DNA of 64,000 nucleotides from assembly GCA_030141605.1 (NCBI GenBank), contig JAQGDQ010000189.1, forward strand, positions 355,217-419,216, given 5' to 3'. Origin of the DNA: Tubiluchus corallicola. Taxonomy: Eukaryota > Priapulida > Priapulimorpha > Priapulimorphida > Tubiluchidae. The position numbers and the translations under genes are program-made. Below are positions 47,901-61,100 of this stretch, piece after piece. The notes below the pieces were generated by a model. The model saw nothing but the letters and a program-made list of their open reading frames with translations. It made no database searches and had not been told where the DNA came from. The stretch's first letter is position 1, and every line of letters begins with the position of its first letter.

Positions 47901-50900
47901 TAAAAACTGTCTGTTGAAGCCATATTGTAATATTTCTTCTACAGACAAGGAAGCCATTGTCCAGGAAGTGAAAAGGTAAGAAGCCTTGTTTGAACTCTAC
48001 TAAACGTCACGTTTATCAGATGTTAAAAACTGTCTGATGAAGCCATATTGCAATATTTCTTATTCAATAAATATGTGTTTATAAACTAATACGTCTTTTC
48101 ATAGTTTTATTGAGTGCACCGCAGCATCACGTCTTACCTACAACCATTATATGGGTAAAACAGAACCGTCTGCCGCATCAGTTCAGTAACTTCAGTTATT
48201 TTACATGGAGTTAATTATGCATTAGTCTGTGCATTATGCATGAGCTTTCTTATAATTCAATTCAAAATTCAGTTCAAAGCTTTCTCACATGTGTTCCCAC
48301 CAACTAGTGAAACTGATCTGATACTGTAACACAAAAGGTGTTGCACACCACAAGCACTTGCATCACAAGGTGTTAAGAAATTAACACACCACAAATAGTT
48401 ACTGCAACTGTTGCACATAGCAGGATCATGCTTGGAAGCAAGAAAAAATGAAATAGGTAAGATTCTAGCTAGCTGTTAAAACTGTTACTATTACAATAGC
48501 TTAGGCGGTGAGGCGTTGCCAATTGTACAAAAATGAGTTGTCTGGTACACTTAACCTTTGACCTTTTCACGATCATCATCAATCACTGGAACCGTGAAAG
48601 CACTTCCAGTTGTCAAGATTAATATGCGAATGTAAAACTAGGCAGCCAATTTCACTGAACTGTTTAGAAAAGCCAAATCATAATCTTTTCTCAAATTACA
48701 AAACACTAATAACTAATCTTACCTGGAGATGGCGCCGGGTGATGCGACTGATTCTTCTTACTACGAGACGACTGAGATTCTAACTGCGCTAAAACGGTCT
48801 GAGGATCCACTCCGCCGTGGTCAAATTTGCAGCTAAACGGAAGCAAGTGCTTGACGTAATGCTTGCGCACCGTGTAGGCGGCGCTGGCCGACACGCTCAC
48901 ATTGAGCACTTGAGCTATATCCTTCCAAAGTTTTGACTTAGTAACCTAGAGCAGAAAACAGTCTGTTGGTCAAGTTCCAATGTTTTTACTGTAAATTACA
49001 CCAAAGAAAACTTCTCGGTTTAAAGCAAAACCGGATCCAATCAAAACAATCTACTCTTTAAAATATTCATACTATTTTACATACACATACTATTTTTTCA
49101 AAAACGACTTACGTGAAAGAATTATTACCGCACAAACACAATTTCACGTTTTCACCACTAGTTCTTCGCTGCTATATAGTTTTCGCCATTAATCGGACAC
49201 TAGCACCTACATTTTGGAAACATAATGCACAAAAACAGGTGTTGTACCTCTCAGTTCAGATGTGTTAGTTTGTGATGAACTACACACGTTCTAGGAAACA
49301 TATTGCACAAAAACAGGTGTTGTACTTCTCAGTTCAGATGTGTTAGTTTGCGATGAACTACACACGTTCTAGAGCTCGTGCGTGAGCACAGCGGTAAATT
49401 TGAAATTTTATCTCTTAAAACTAGTACGCTTATAGTAAAATTTATGCTTAGTACAAAACACTGATACCTTACAGTAGCACTGTACTTTAATTTCGCTTTG
49501 GCAAACACGTGCAACCCGCTCGTGGAATATTTCTGCTGTTGAAAATTACGTTAGTTTGTGATGTCATCAATAGTTGGACTCGCCCGTCCTTAATTAAGTT
49601 TTTTATCTATTATTTAATTATCAGAAATGCTTTTACACTATTAATTGTACTAAACTGTACACTTTTTATCGGACTTGAAAATCGGGTAGTATAAGAAAAA
49701 TCATCCTGTCTTTCTTCAAAAAAGCATGCAAGCAACTGCTAAGGAGATCACTCACCTCTAGGAAACCACCTCGTTCTCGAACAGCTAAATATAATTTAAA
49801 CAGATCAATCTGATTTTTATTGATCGTTGGACAACTAGTGATTGGTGTTCGTATTTCCTCCATGTAGCCGAACAAGCGGTCCAAAAACGGCTTCCGTTCG
49901 GCCTCGGGTCCCAACTCGTAAAGTTTGGCCAAGCTTTCCGAGCGCTAGAATTAGAAAAGGAAAATAATCATTTCTGCGCAAAGAACGACTTCACAAAGCA
50001 GGTGTTATAAAATTAAATATCAAATTCATATTTGTCGATTAAAATTATTTGACAAAGTTTGTAAAGGATTTCGAAAGGAGATGAGTTAATTAATTACAGA
50101 TTTGTTTAACAAACAAAGTAAACATTTTTGTTTATGATATAAACAAAGTAAATAGCAACTTATAAAACTGTATACATTAATGTTTTATATACATATGTGT
50201 GTGTATAAATATGTTTTAAGAAAAGCGAAACAACTTAGATATTACGAAATTGCTAGTACACAGATAATATACACTGCATAACACTGGGTTAATGAAATGC
50301 TAACTCCAATTTTTCAAAACCATTGCAACGAGTAAACGATCAAACACAAGAACACGTCAACAAAAGAACAAGAAGCCACACAAAAAAAGTACAGGAGTTT
50401 AAGAAAGCATTTAGCCATCGTATGTCCTTCCACTCCACTGACTTCTGTAGCTGACGGTGGCGAACTTCGACGAACGTCTGATAGGCATGCTCTTATCAGA
50501 CCACGCAGGGTTTCTAATCTGGGTTAAAAGATCTGCCTACAAAGACAGCTGACCAATGATAGTTTAAATGTAACCGCCATGCAAACCTAGGACAACTAAG
50601 AGCAGCAAAACTCCATCAATGACAATAAACAGGTTAGTAAAACAACAGCCTATATTATCTCACGTTCGTTTCAAATTCGAACATCAAAAGTACGAAATTT
50701 TCGCTCAAGCAAATGATCACTAAATTAGCTAGTTGTGATAAAGGTTAAAAGCTGCCAGCCAATCAATGCCATGCAAAATGCGTAAATGATGCCTGCCACT
50801 AAAACATCTGAACATTTGGTAATTTCCGTCAAACTGATGACGTCCCGTCAGCAGCTTCTTCGCACACGGGTTCTCTCCAAACGATGCGCAGAATGTTCAG

Positions 50901-52078
50901 ATGTAGATTTAACGGCGCACGGGTTAGGCGAATACCAAACTCGAAGCAATGTTAAGCTATGTAAATACAGCAGCAGCCAAGAAAAAGCGACAATATCAAA
51001 AACTGCGAATCTATACTTTTCGCCGGTAGTACGACTTGGCTCCCCTTGGCTGATCGTCCGACATTCCACCGTAAATCTGGTCAGCATTAGAAGTGAATGA
51101 AAGGTCATTAGTATTACGACAGAAGAGAAAAAAAGGAAAACTAGACAACTACAGCAACTGCTTACTAGTTATTATAAATAACGACTCATAAAAATGTTCG
51201 TTTTCTAGACACAGGGATGAGAATGACAAATTGCAAAAAACTCTGAAACAGGCCGTGGGTTTAGGGGCCGCGTAGGCTCCCGTGGGGGCTCAAGGGGGGT
51301 GAAGTCCCCTTCGAGCAAGCAACAAATTGCAATTTTGTGACCATAGAGAGCCTCTTAAAATAACAGTTACCTTGTTTCATGCATAATTTAAAATATCCAA
51401 CTATCAAGGATACATGATACCTAATTGTCTCAAAAACGCCTAAGTACTGGCCACTCCTATGCAAAAGTATATAAAAACTGTCTGCAATTGACTCAAATAA
51501 CTCCGCACAATTGATTGTATATTTTTATACATAAAGATATACATGTGGTTACACTGATGTACGTGATGTAAACAAAATGACGGCCTGCCAACTAGCGGTC
51601 AGCTTGTGAAATAATGTACTGGGTCCGTAAAAATTTTCTCAACGAATTTAAGCAATTTATAAAAATGGCACTACTGGTCTTCCAAAAACTCTGATTTCCG
51701 CGTATTCGTGGAAAATTCTCATCCCTGTAGACAAATACATTTCTAAGCAAGTGATTATGAATAGATTACAGCAAAGTAGAGAATGGATAATTTGTTGTCA
51801 AACCCAGATTGTTCAATTCTTTATTTTAGGTTTTTCCATCGAACTGTATGACACGAATCGATAAATGATATTTTGAAAGAAATTTATAAGAAGTAGATAC
51901 AGCATGCACGAACAACGCAACAGCTTTAAACTAAGCACCATGCAGCAACAGCGGCAACCTTTGAATGTCGACAACCACGGTCGACAATCTACATTTACAT
52001 TAAAAAGAAAAAACGTCGAAATCAAATGAAAATTCCACAAATTTACATTCAGAACAAAATGAAAATAAAATTAGTGTG

Positions 52079-52116
<38 letters not shown>

Positions 52117-55100
52117 TCAAGCAACTGTTGAAACAACGGAAACAAAACCAAGAAAAACAACTACGAAACCCCACACCCAATATTTGTCAAATTAACATAA
52201 AAAACAGACCAGGGGTTGATGAAAATTTTAGCTATATTGCCAAGCGTATACGCGTGTGGATGCCTTTAGGCTATTTTGGTATTGCATTACGTAACACATG
52301 TGAAATAAACTGAGTAGAATTGAAACTCTCCTGCAGTAATATAATTAACAAAACTGTTGTAATCAACAAGCAAGATTCTACATTTCAGACATGATAAACG
52401 AGAAATAACGAAATCTATAACAGCTACTTTTGTTTACATTTAGGCGTGAGTAGCAACAGATTTGCTTGAAATTTGTTTATCGCTGCTTAGAACGTGTTTA
52501 AAATCATTTCTCAATGCAAAGTTGATACCTCGTTCCAGCTCTTTACCATTTCCGTCACAATAAATGGTTTTAACGCAAGACTTTTGATTGTAAGTCGACT
52601 TCGGAAACGGTTCGTCCCACAATGAAGACGACTGCAAACTAGAGTTGAGAACTGTTAGGCTTTAACCGTTATTAATCGAGGTTGGTTAGCCAATATAAGA
52701 AAATGGTGTAAGAAAATATCTAATATACATGACTTGCAGGAGTAAGCGGTGCAGATCAAATCTAGCATGCACCAGCGAGAATGTCCAACATGGCGGCATC
52801 ATCGTAACATACGCGTGTGAAAAACTTTTTGTAATTTACCATTTAGATGCTTCTTAGGCAGCCAGATTAATTGCAATAACGTTGTAAATAGTAAAATTTT
52901 ATGTAAGTGGGACATTAATAACTGCATATGCCAACTCAGGAAAGATACAAATTTTCATTAATATGGATAAGCTGAAAATTTAGCTAAGTAACGGTTAAAC
53001 GGTTAGTGATTTTCTAAACGGTTACACCAGTTAGCGGTGGCTTAAACAGTCAAATGTTTCGTCCCGATTGCAAATCCCCAAAACTTAAGTTACACACTGA
53101 CTGGTTAGCTAAAATCTCATGCACAGCCCCACAATTTCAAGATTGTGAAAACGTTTAATAATGACCATTCGATGAAACACAAGCACATACACATACACAT
53201 CTCTCACAACAAGTAAGATAAGCTAGCAGCATCTGACATAAACATCTAACGCGACAGGTACGACTATCCACTCTGCCACGAAACAGAAACATCTCATCTA
53301 ACTATTTCTAGCAAGACAGGCAATAATTTATGCAAAAAAAATAAATGAAAAACAGAATTAAAAGAGAAACTAGTTGCTAGTGACAACAAGACTGATGCCA
53401 GTGGCCATAATCTGTCTTCATGAAATCTACAAACATGTACAGACTTTGCACAAAGGCTCCTGGCATGAGGCAAGTGTCGCCATCTATATTTAAAAGAACG
53501 AAAAAAGAAATGCAACGTGATGATTTAAATGCAAACTACCTTCCAGCTGGCGGATGATTTGACGGGTTTGGGAGGAGGCGGCGCGTCCTGCCAGTTGTTC
53601 TCCAAATCTTTAAATATCTTGTCCAGCTTCTGAGGAAGAAAAACATCAAGCATTGTTAGGTGTAAACGCAGAAAAACAAACAAAAAAGCAACTTAAAATG
53701 ACTAATTGATTACAGTACAGTAAATCTTCACAATAACGAACGTCGTTCTCACAAATTTCAAATATAACGGACGATTTCAACTCGCTCCATTTTGAAAGGG
53801 TTTAATAGGGTTTCTCACCTATAACACACAAGTTCTTGCAAACCAAAATTGTCTAGAACTCGGCATACAGTGTTCCCTCGCTACTTCGCGGTTCGTTTAT
53901 CGCGGACTCGCTGTTTCGCGGGTTTTCAAAAATATTAGCATAAAATATTTATCGCGGTATTTTCGCTGTTTCGCGGACTCCGTCTAAAGTATTTTTGCAC
54001 ATGCGTAGCACGTATTGTACAGTAATGTACCGATTTGATGAATTTTGCATAAAAAAAATCACAAAATGTATAAAAATATATTAAAAATATTAATTCTAAC
54101 ACTAAAAGAATATTATAAATCATAAAAAATTACCATTCACAGTAAATAGTGTATTTATTCGGCGGATGAATACACACCAAAAATGATATGTAGTACTTGC
54201 GCCCGCTTGAGATGCTACTTGCCGACATGAGATTGTACACAACACAAGATTGGTTGATTGATGGAAAGCGACCAACCATGTATAACTAAGCCATCTATTG
54301 GATTTAAAAGTAGCTTCAATGTGCTATTACAAAGTCCATAGCAACCACATTTTCGTACGATTGCTAAGTTTTTTGTAGAAACACGACAAAAACAATGGCT
54401 GACTTCAACAGTGATTTTCTCAAGATTATGTTTTCAGTGCACAGCCTGCACCTCAACTTCAACGTGGATTATCTTACCTTAGAAATAACTCTAAGCAATG
54501 AACTTAGGTGGAGATTAACAAAAAAACTTACCGGACTTGCAGGCGTTCGCGGCGTCCATGTTGGACTGTTTGTAATTTGACCCTCCATTTCGTCGTGGTA
54601 GGAAGAAATACTGTGCCCTCCGGGAGAAGGTGCTGGCATGTTAGGAGTTGGGGGATGGGAGGGTGGTCTCATCGGTGGCATGTCCTACAAACAAACAAAC
54701 AATTATTACGTTTTCTATGTACGTCTCTGCGAATTCGCTAGCGACATTCGCTAATGATACGAAAATTAATTTTTCGCAACTAAAATTCTCAGAAACTTGG
54801 TACCTACTAATAGCAGAATATACACATTATTTATTGCCTAATAAAATTAATTATATCAAGGCTGATATATGATTTTATCCAATTTTATTACAAGTCAATT
54901 TTTAATACACGCATTTAAAAACATTTATAGTTAAAAGACAACACAACTTTATTACAACTTTTACATTAAAAAGTTAAAATCATGCCAAACGTTTCGACAG
55001 ACTGCTGCTGTCATCATCAGTGGTAAATTTACAAACATACAACCAGTTTACATAGGCAGCTTATTATGGATTAATTAAGTAGTTAACAGAAACCAAATAG

Positions 55101-58100
55101 GTAATGAATAAGTATCAATGTCTGTACTGCTGCTCTGCTTATTCATTATCTATTTGGCATCAGTTAACTACTTAACTTTTTAATGTAAAAGTTTTAATAG
55201 AGTTCTGTCATTTTTAACTAAAAATTTTATTACGATGTAGCATCAATAGCAAAACCCATCGTGCAATTTGAGCAACAGTGTGACTCTTAGCAAACATTAT
55301 AACTTCCGAGTAAGACCTAACTTGACAATGAACAATTTGATCCAATCACATGCATCGTACCAACTTAAGAAGCCAATCAAATTTGTCCTTCTGGAAATCC
55401 AAGAAATGTTTCGATCATTGTAACCTGCATACTTAAAATTGTAATACAAAACTCAACATACTGCAACTTGTTTCCGAAGACGTTGCATATCATCGCCGGG
55501 CATGCTGGGTTGTTGCACCATGTCCGAAGGTGGCACGTGCATTGGTGGTACCATACTGACCGAAGAGGGAGCCACGGATGCTACCGGACTAGTAATCGCC
55601 TGCGTGGTCACGGTGGTCGCAGCTGAAAGACAGTCAGATACAGTTAAAGTAACATTCAGATAAAGTAATAAGTCCAAACAAAGGAAAGGGTTAAGCTATA
55701 ACCTTGTCTGTGAATGATTGAAAGAAATGAAGCCATAATGCACATGGCTTCAATAACATTGGGACGTATATATATTCAGTATGTTCACGAGGCTTCAGAC
55801 CGGCCACAAAAAATTACTTCTGTCGTACCTCACGAGGAAGGAAAACTGTTTTAAAGCTTTGTGGATGTTTAAAGCTGAATCGTGGTACATTTAAAATCAG
55901 TTGAAATCAAAGTTTGTTTTATTTCCCACTGATAAGCAGTAACATTTTAAGTTTTTTTAATGCACATTTTCATGTTTTGTTTTTTAGTTTAGCATTACTA
56001 AATTACCGTATAATTATTGATTATTGTATAATCTCTTATTTGTATCATGAATGCGTGTGTGTGTATCTGATAATTACGGTTTAAGCGGCAACACTATTCG
56101 GCCGTTAATACACCGATTTGGTGGAAAATTCAATACTTTTTAGCCTCCAATACAAATGAGCAGCATACAAATTGGCAACCCTGGCCGAGAGTTAGCCGTG
56201 GAAAACATGGTCACATCCGGTGTTCCCCAAGGAACGATGTTACAGTAATTATTACGCTTTGCGTTTTAAATTTAAAAAATACGCTTTTATATGACTGGGT
56301 CAAGTATATGAACTATAAAATACCCGGTCAGGTGCGCGATAAAAGATATATAATACGGGCAATTAGACGGAAACAGTAGTATTTTTATTGTCGATCTCAC
56401 ATGAAACGCAAATGCCGATGCACCCTATCTACACAATGTGTAACACCTGTAACCCACGATGCACCCCATCTACACAACGTGTAACACCTGTAACCCTTGT
56501 GAAAATGAGAGGTAAGGAAGGGAGGTAGATGTGATTGCACTGACTGTACATATCTTACCTGCAGAGACGATGCTGTCACTCATGGCTGACGGCGTATGAG
56601 AACGAGAGTGGGGCGACGACATGCCATCCATGCTGTTGTGTAAAGGACTAGCACCCGGTGGTCTCATAGTTGGCGACGTCACCATGCTTGGGCTCATCAC
56701 TCGCCGTCCAGCATTGGGGCTCATGTTGGGACCCAGCCCCGGCGAACCACCCATCATGCTGGGAGGAGGAGGACTCATTCCGCCGCTGTTGAACTTTCCT
56801 CCGGCAAACATTCCGCGCTGTTGCTGAGACTGCAGATACGACCGCTGACTGACGGGATGTGATTTCTCCGCAGCTGCCGCTTTTATGGCCTCCATGGCGG
56901 CCGCTTGAGCCCCTCCAGATGGAAGACTGTTGACATTAGGTGACATATTAGCAGGCATCTCTTGCCTAATACCAGGACCACCGAGACCCATAGGCGGCAT
57001 GCCGTACTGTTGCCCGTACCGTTCACTGGGAGGTGGTGCGCCGCGGTAATTTGCCCCGTACGGAGGCATAGAGTTCATACCGCTGCTACTGTAGTGACCG
57101 GGCTGTGAACTCGGATAATTAGCCGGCTGTCCACCATATCCCGGTCCTCCTAGACTTCCTTGTGGACCACCACGGTTGTAGGCACCTGCGAAAAAAAGGT
57201 CCACAATGATGAGATTGTCAATACACTGAATGCAATCTTCTGTAGGGGAACCACTACGTTATTAAAAAACGTTCAAAGAGTATCCGAAACTACTTTCTTT
57301 TTATTGTAAAGCCTAAAAAATCCTCTACTTACATACTGTGTTTTTGCATACAGGGCTTGCGTGGGCAGTAACACTGCATAAAACTTGTAAATTTAAACTC
57401 CCATGGTGATGACCGTTACAAGCAGCCATTTTGACAATAAGTCGTTTGAAACGAGTTTAGATAACATTGAGTAAAGTTTGAAAAAGTAATCAGAGCATTC
57501 ATAGCGCATACGTCATTAATTAAGAATAATTCTAAATTACTGCATTTTGTCAATGAGATTAAAAATGCATTTTTGGTTAGTGAGAGTGGTGCACCCTGGA
57601 GGAGAGTCAATGACACTTTGCCAAGTGGTGAAAAAATTTTAAATAATTAATAATTTTCTTTCCTAGTTACATAAGTCTTTCTAGCAGGTAAGCGAAAAGC
57701 TAAGTAATATAACTTTGCATGGAAAGTTTCTTGGGACATAATTTAACATTTCCCTTTCTTCCCCTGATTTACATTATGATGTCATGTAATGGCGCAGACG
57801 GAACACTATTGCGGGAGATTTAAAATGAAAACAAACAGAAAGTCCTTTCAACGCAAGAACGATATACAGTATATACTTATGTACAAGTCGATATGCATTT
57901 AAAGACCAAAAATTGCACCATCTTACACATTACCTGTGTATAAGTCGACCCTAAAATATTAAGATCTTCCAGAGTAACTGATGTGGTTCGACACCTTCCC
58001 ATTTGAAGAAAAAATAATTTACTAAAATTAATACCTCTGCGTAGTTGTGTTTTATATACTGGTAATTGTATTGTATATATTGTATGCTGGTAATCAATAT

Positions 58101-61100
58101 TTTGCCAATAAAACACGCAAATACAAGGCTAGTGTAAAACTTCCCGCGGAAGCCAACAGGCGGCAGCACCTGCACAACATTGGCGGTTTCCATGTTCTGA
58201 TCGAGCACTCTGTCGCTAGTTTATTTACCGGTAATATATAAATTTTAACTTAATTTCACATACATTAAAATAAATTACAGTAATATTTGTTAATTTTGTG
58301 AAGTAATGTCAAGATGCGAACATTCTCTGGTGTGAAATATCACAGTATGAGTGTTCATTCAGTCCAGCGTATAATGAAGGATCATTTCTTTACATATTCG
58401 TATTGTAGACGACTCTTTAGCGACATCTCCCAAAAACATATCTTAAGTATAAGTCGACCCCAAAAATTTCACCTTAAAATCGCCTCCCAAAAATTCGACT
58501 TGTACATAAGCATCCACAGCATGCATAAAATCACTATAAAGTAATATAATTTTTTCCGCAGCTTTTCTGAAACCTACTCCAGGTGCCCCCTTTTCTTGTC
58601 CTTAAAGTTGAGAAACATAGAATGTAATGTAGCCTAACAAGAGAAAGCTATCATAACTTGGATGTGACACACAAGTAACACACACGTAAAGCCTTGAACT
58701 TGAATAACTACACAAATCTTTACCATATTGGCTCTGTTGCGATTGACTCCCGGGACCTCCGTACTGGTTCATCTGCGAAGACAACGAACTAGGAGGCGGG
58801 ACTTTGCCAGAACTGTAAGCACTTTGATTACTCATTTGCGGAGACATGATCTGATGATTGTAACCTGAAAAACAGTGAAGTATCAGTAGGGGTAAGCATC
58901 GAACGATCGAATTCAATTTGAACGAGTTTTTTTTGTTCAGATTCGATGCGAACGAGCTTTTTAGTTCGAATTCAATTCAAACGAGTTTTTTTAGTTCGGA
59001 TTCGATTCGAACGAGTTTTTTTAGTTCGAATTTAATTCAAACGAGTTTTTTAGTTCGGATTCGATTTGAACGAGTTTTTTTAGTTCGAATTCGATTCAAA
59101 CATAAAATTACAGATTCGAATAATTCGGAACTTCAACCACATGTGCTCTCTATTACTAAAACATTTGAAACAGCAACGCGGATTAGCACAATTTATTGGC
59201 AGTTTCTGTGCAAAATTTTTAAACAAATTATCAGCGGTTTTACTGCAGAGCAAAATCGAGCAATATGCATGACCTTTGTAAGATCACTTTTGCTGCTGGT
59301 TTGAAAACTCGTTCAAAAATCGAAATACTAAAATTCGACTCTGATTCGAATTCGCTTTGTGGTAGAGAATGTTCCCCAGTGGCATAGCTAACGAGGGAGC
59401 AGCCACTCACTACCCCCCTCCCTCCCTGAGAACATTTTTCAAAACCGGTACCTTTTCAACAACCTACCTGACCACCTTTTCTCTTTGATCACTTTGCTTC
59501 CCATGGTTTTGAATGACAACAAGTATCATGCCCCAAATCTAATTAATATAATACGTTCATGACACACGCTGATACACTTGTAGCTTAGACCAGGGGTGTG
59601 CAAGTTGCGGCCCGCGGGCCACTTGCGGCACGCCAAGAGAATTTGTGCGGCCCGCAAAGAGATTTGTCAACCTAATGAAAGTGCGGCCCGGGTGATTAAT
59701 TGAGTGTATCCAGTTGAAGTCCGTGCCACAATCCCCCAAGATAGTGCGGGTAGTTTTTTCTTCTAGATCGGATGCCATTAACACTTACAAGACGGTTGTA
59801 GTTTAATGTCACTGTACTACACAGACTGTGTGATACACATTACTAATATGCATTGTAATGAAATTACCACTATCTGTCCTGAAAGTAGAAATATATGGTT
59901 TGTAATATAAATTTTAATAACTTTTAAAATAGTTTCTTGAGTGTAGTAGTAATGATGTATGCAGGTCGGATGCAGAAAAATCATTATTAGGCCTTTCTAT
60001 ACTTGGCTCCTTGATCAAACTGCCTGTGGCCCACAGGAATTGCGGGAAAGTTTAATACGGCCCGGCTAGTCAGATAATTTGCACACCCCTGGCTTAGACA
60101 AACACATAATTGCTTCATGTGTCACGGTGCCTTTTTCACGTGCTTGCTCCCCCTTTAACTTTAGAACCTAGCTATGCCCCCCCCCCTCCGAGAACGATTC
60201 ATTAAAAAACATGACTGCAGAAAAAATACGAGTGTAGAGACTACGACAGACCTTGGTTTGGCATGGAGGACTGCGGACTGTCAACTGACGACGGTGGCCG
60301 TGGTGGCATTGGAATGTTTGGACCTGAAACGAAATACAGCCAACTTTAGTACGCCACAAACGCAACAAGACTAATACACTCCTGGTGGTGATTCTTGACA
60401 ATTAAAAACTGTCAGCAATTTACCAAAAGATGTATTTTATCATCTGTACACTGTGCACAAAAAAAAACAATTATACGAACAACCATGGCTGATCACACAG
60501 GAAAGGAAAAATATGCTCAAGTAGTTTAGAACTACTAAGTATAGATGGCAGCACGTGTACATGTTCAGAATAGACAGCACACAGTTGGTGAACTTTGGAA
60601 ACACTAGAAATTAAAGACAATAACCTAAGAGAAAAAGAAGTAAGAAGAAGAGAGATAAGATTAAAAAAATTAAAATATTATGGCGGGAAATACAATTTAT
60701 TTACAAAGATGGCGCAAGAAAATATTTTAGTTTTTCTTTATTGACATGTTGCGTGCACTTGCACGTTTGTTAGGAATACAACAAATGTCAAAATAGTAGT
60801 ACAATAATGAATATGCAAAGACTGTCCAGTACCCAGTTAGTTTCAATTTTCTGTTTATTTAACAAAACTTGCACAACAATTTTATTCCCAACATGCAAAA
60901 GCACAAGGGTCATCATGGTCTTACTTTACGCACATATCACACATGCATGTGTGCACACAGCTCATCATGGCCGTATTTTGCGCACACATCACACATGCAT
61001 GTGTGCACACAGCTCATCACGGCCTTACTTTACGCACACATTGTGCACGCATGTGTGCACAGAGCTCACCACGTCCTTATTTTAAGCACACATCGTGCAT

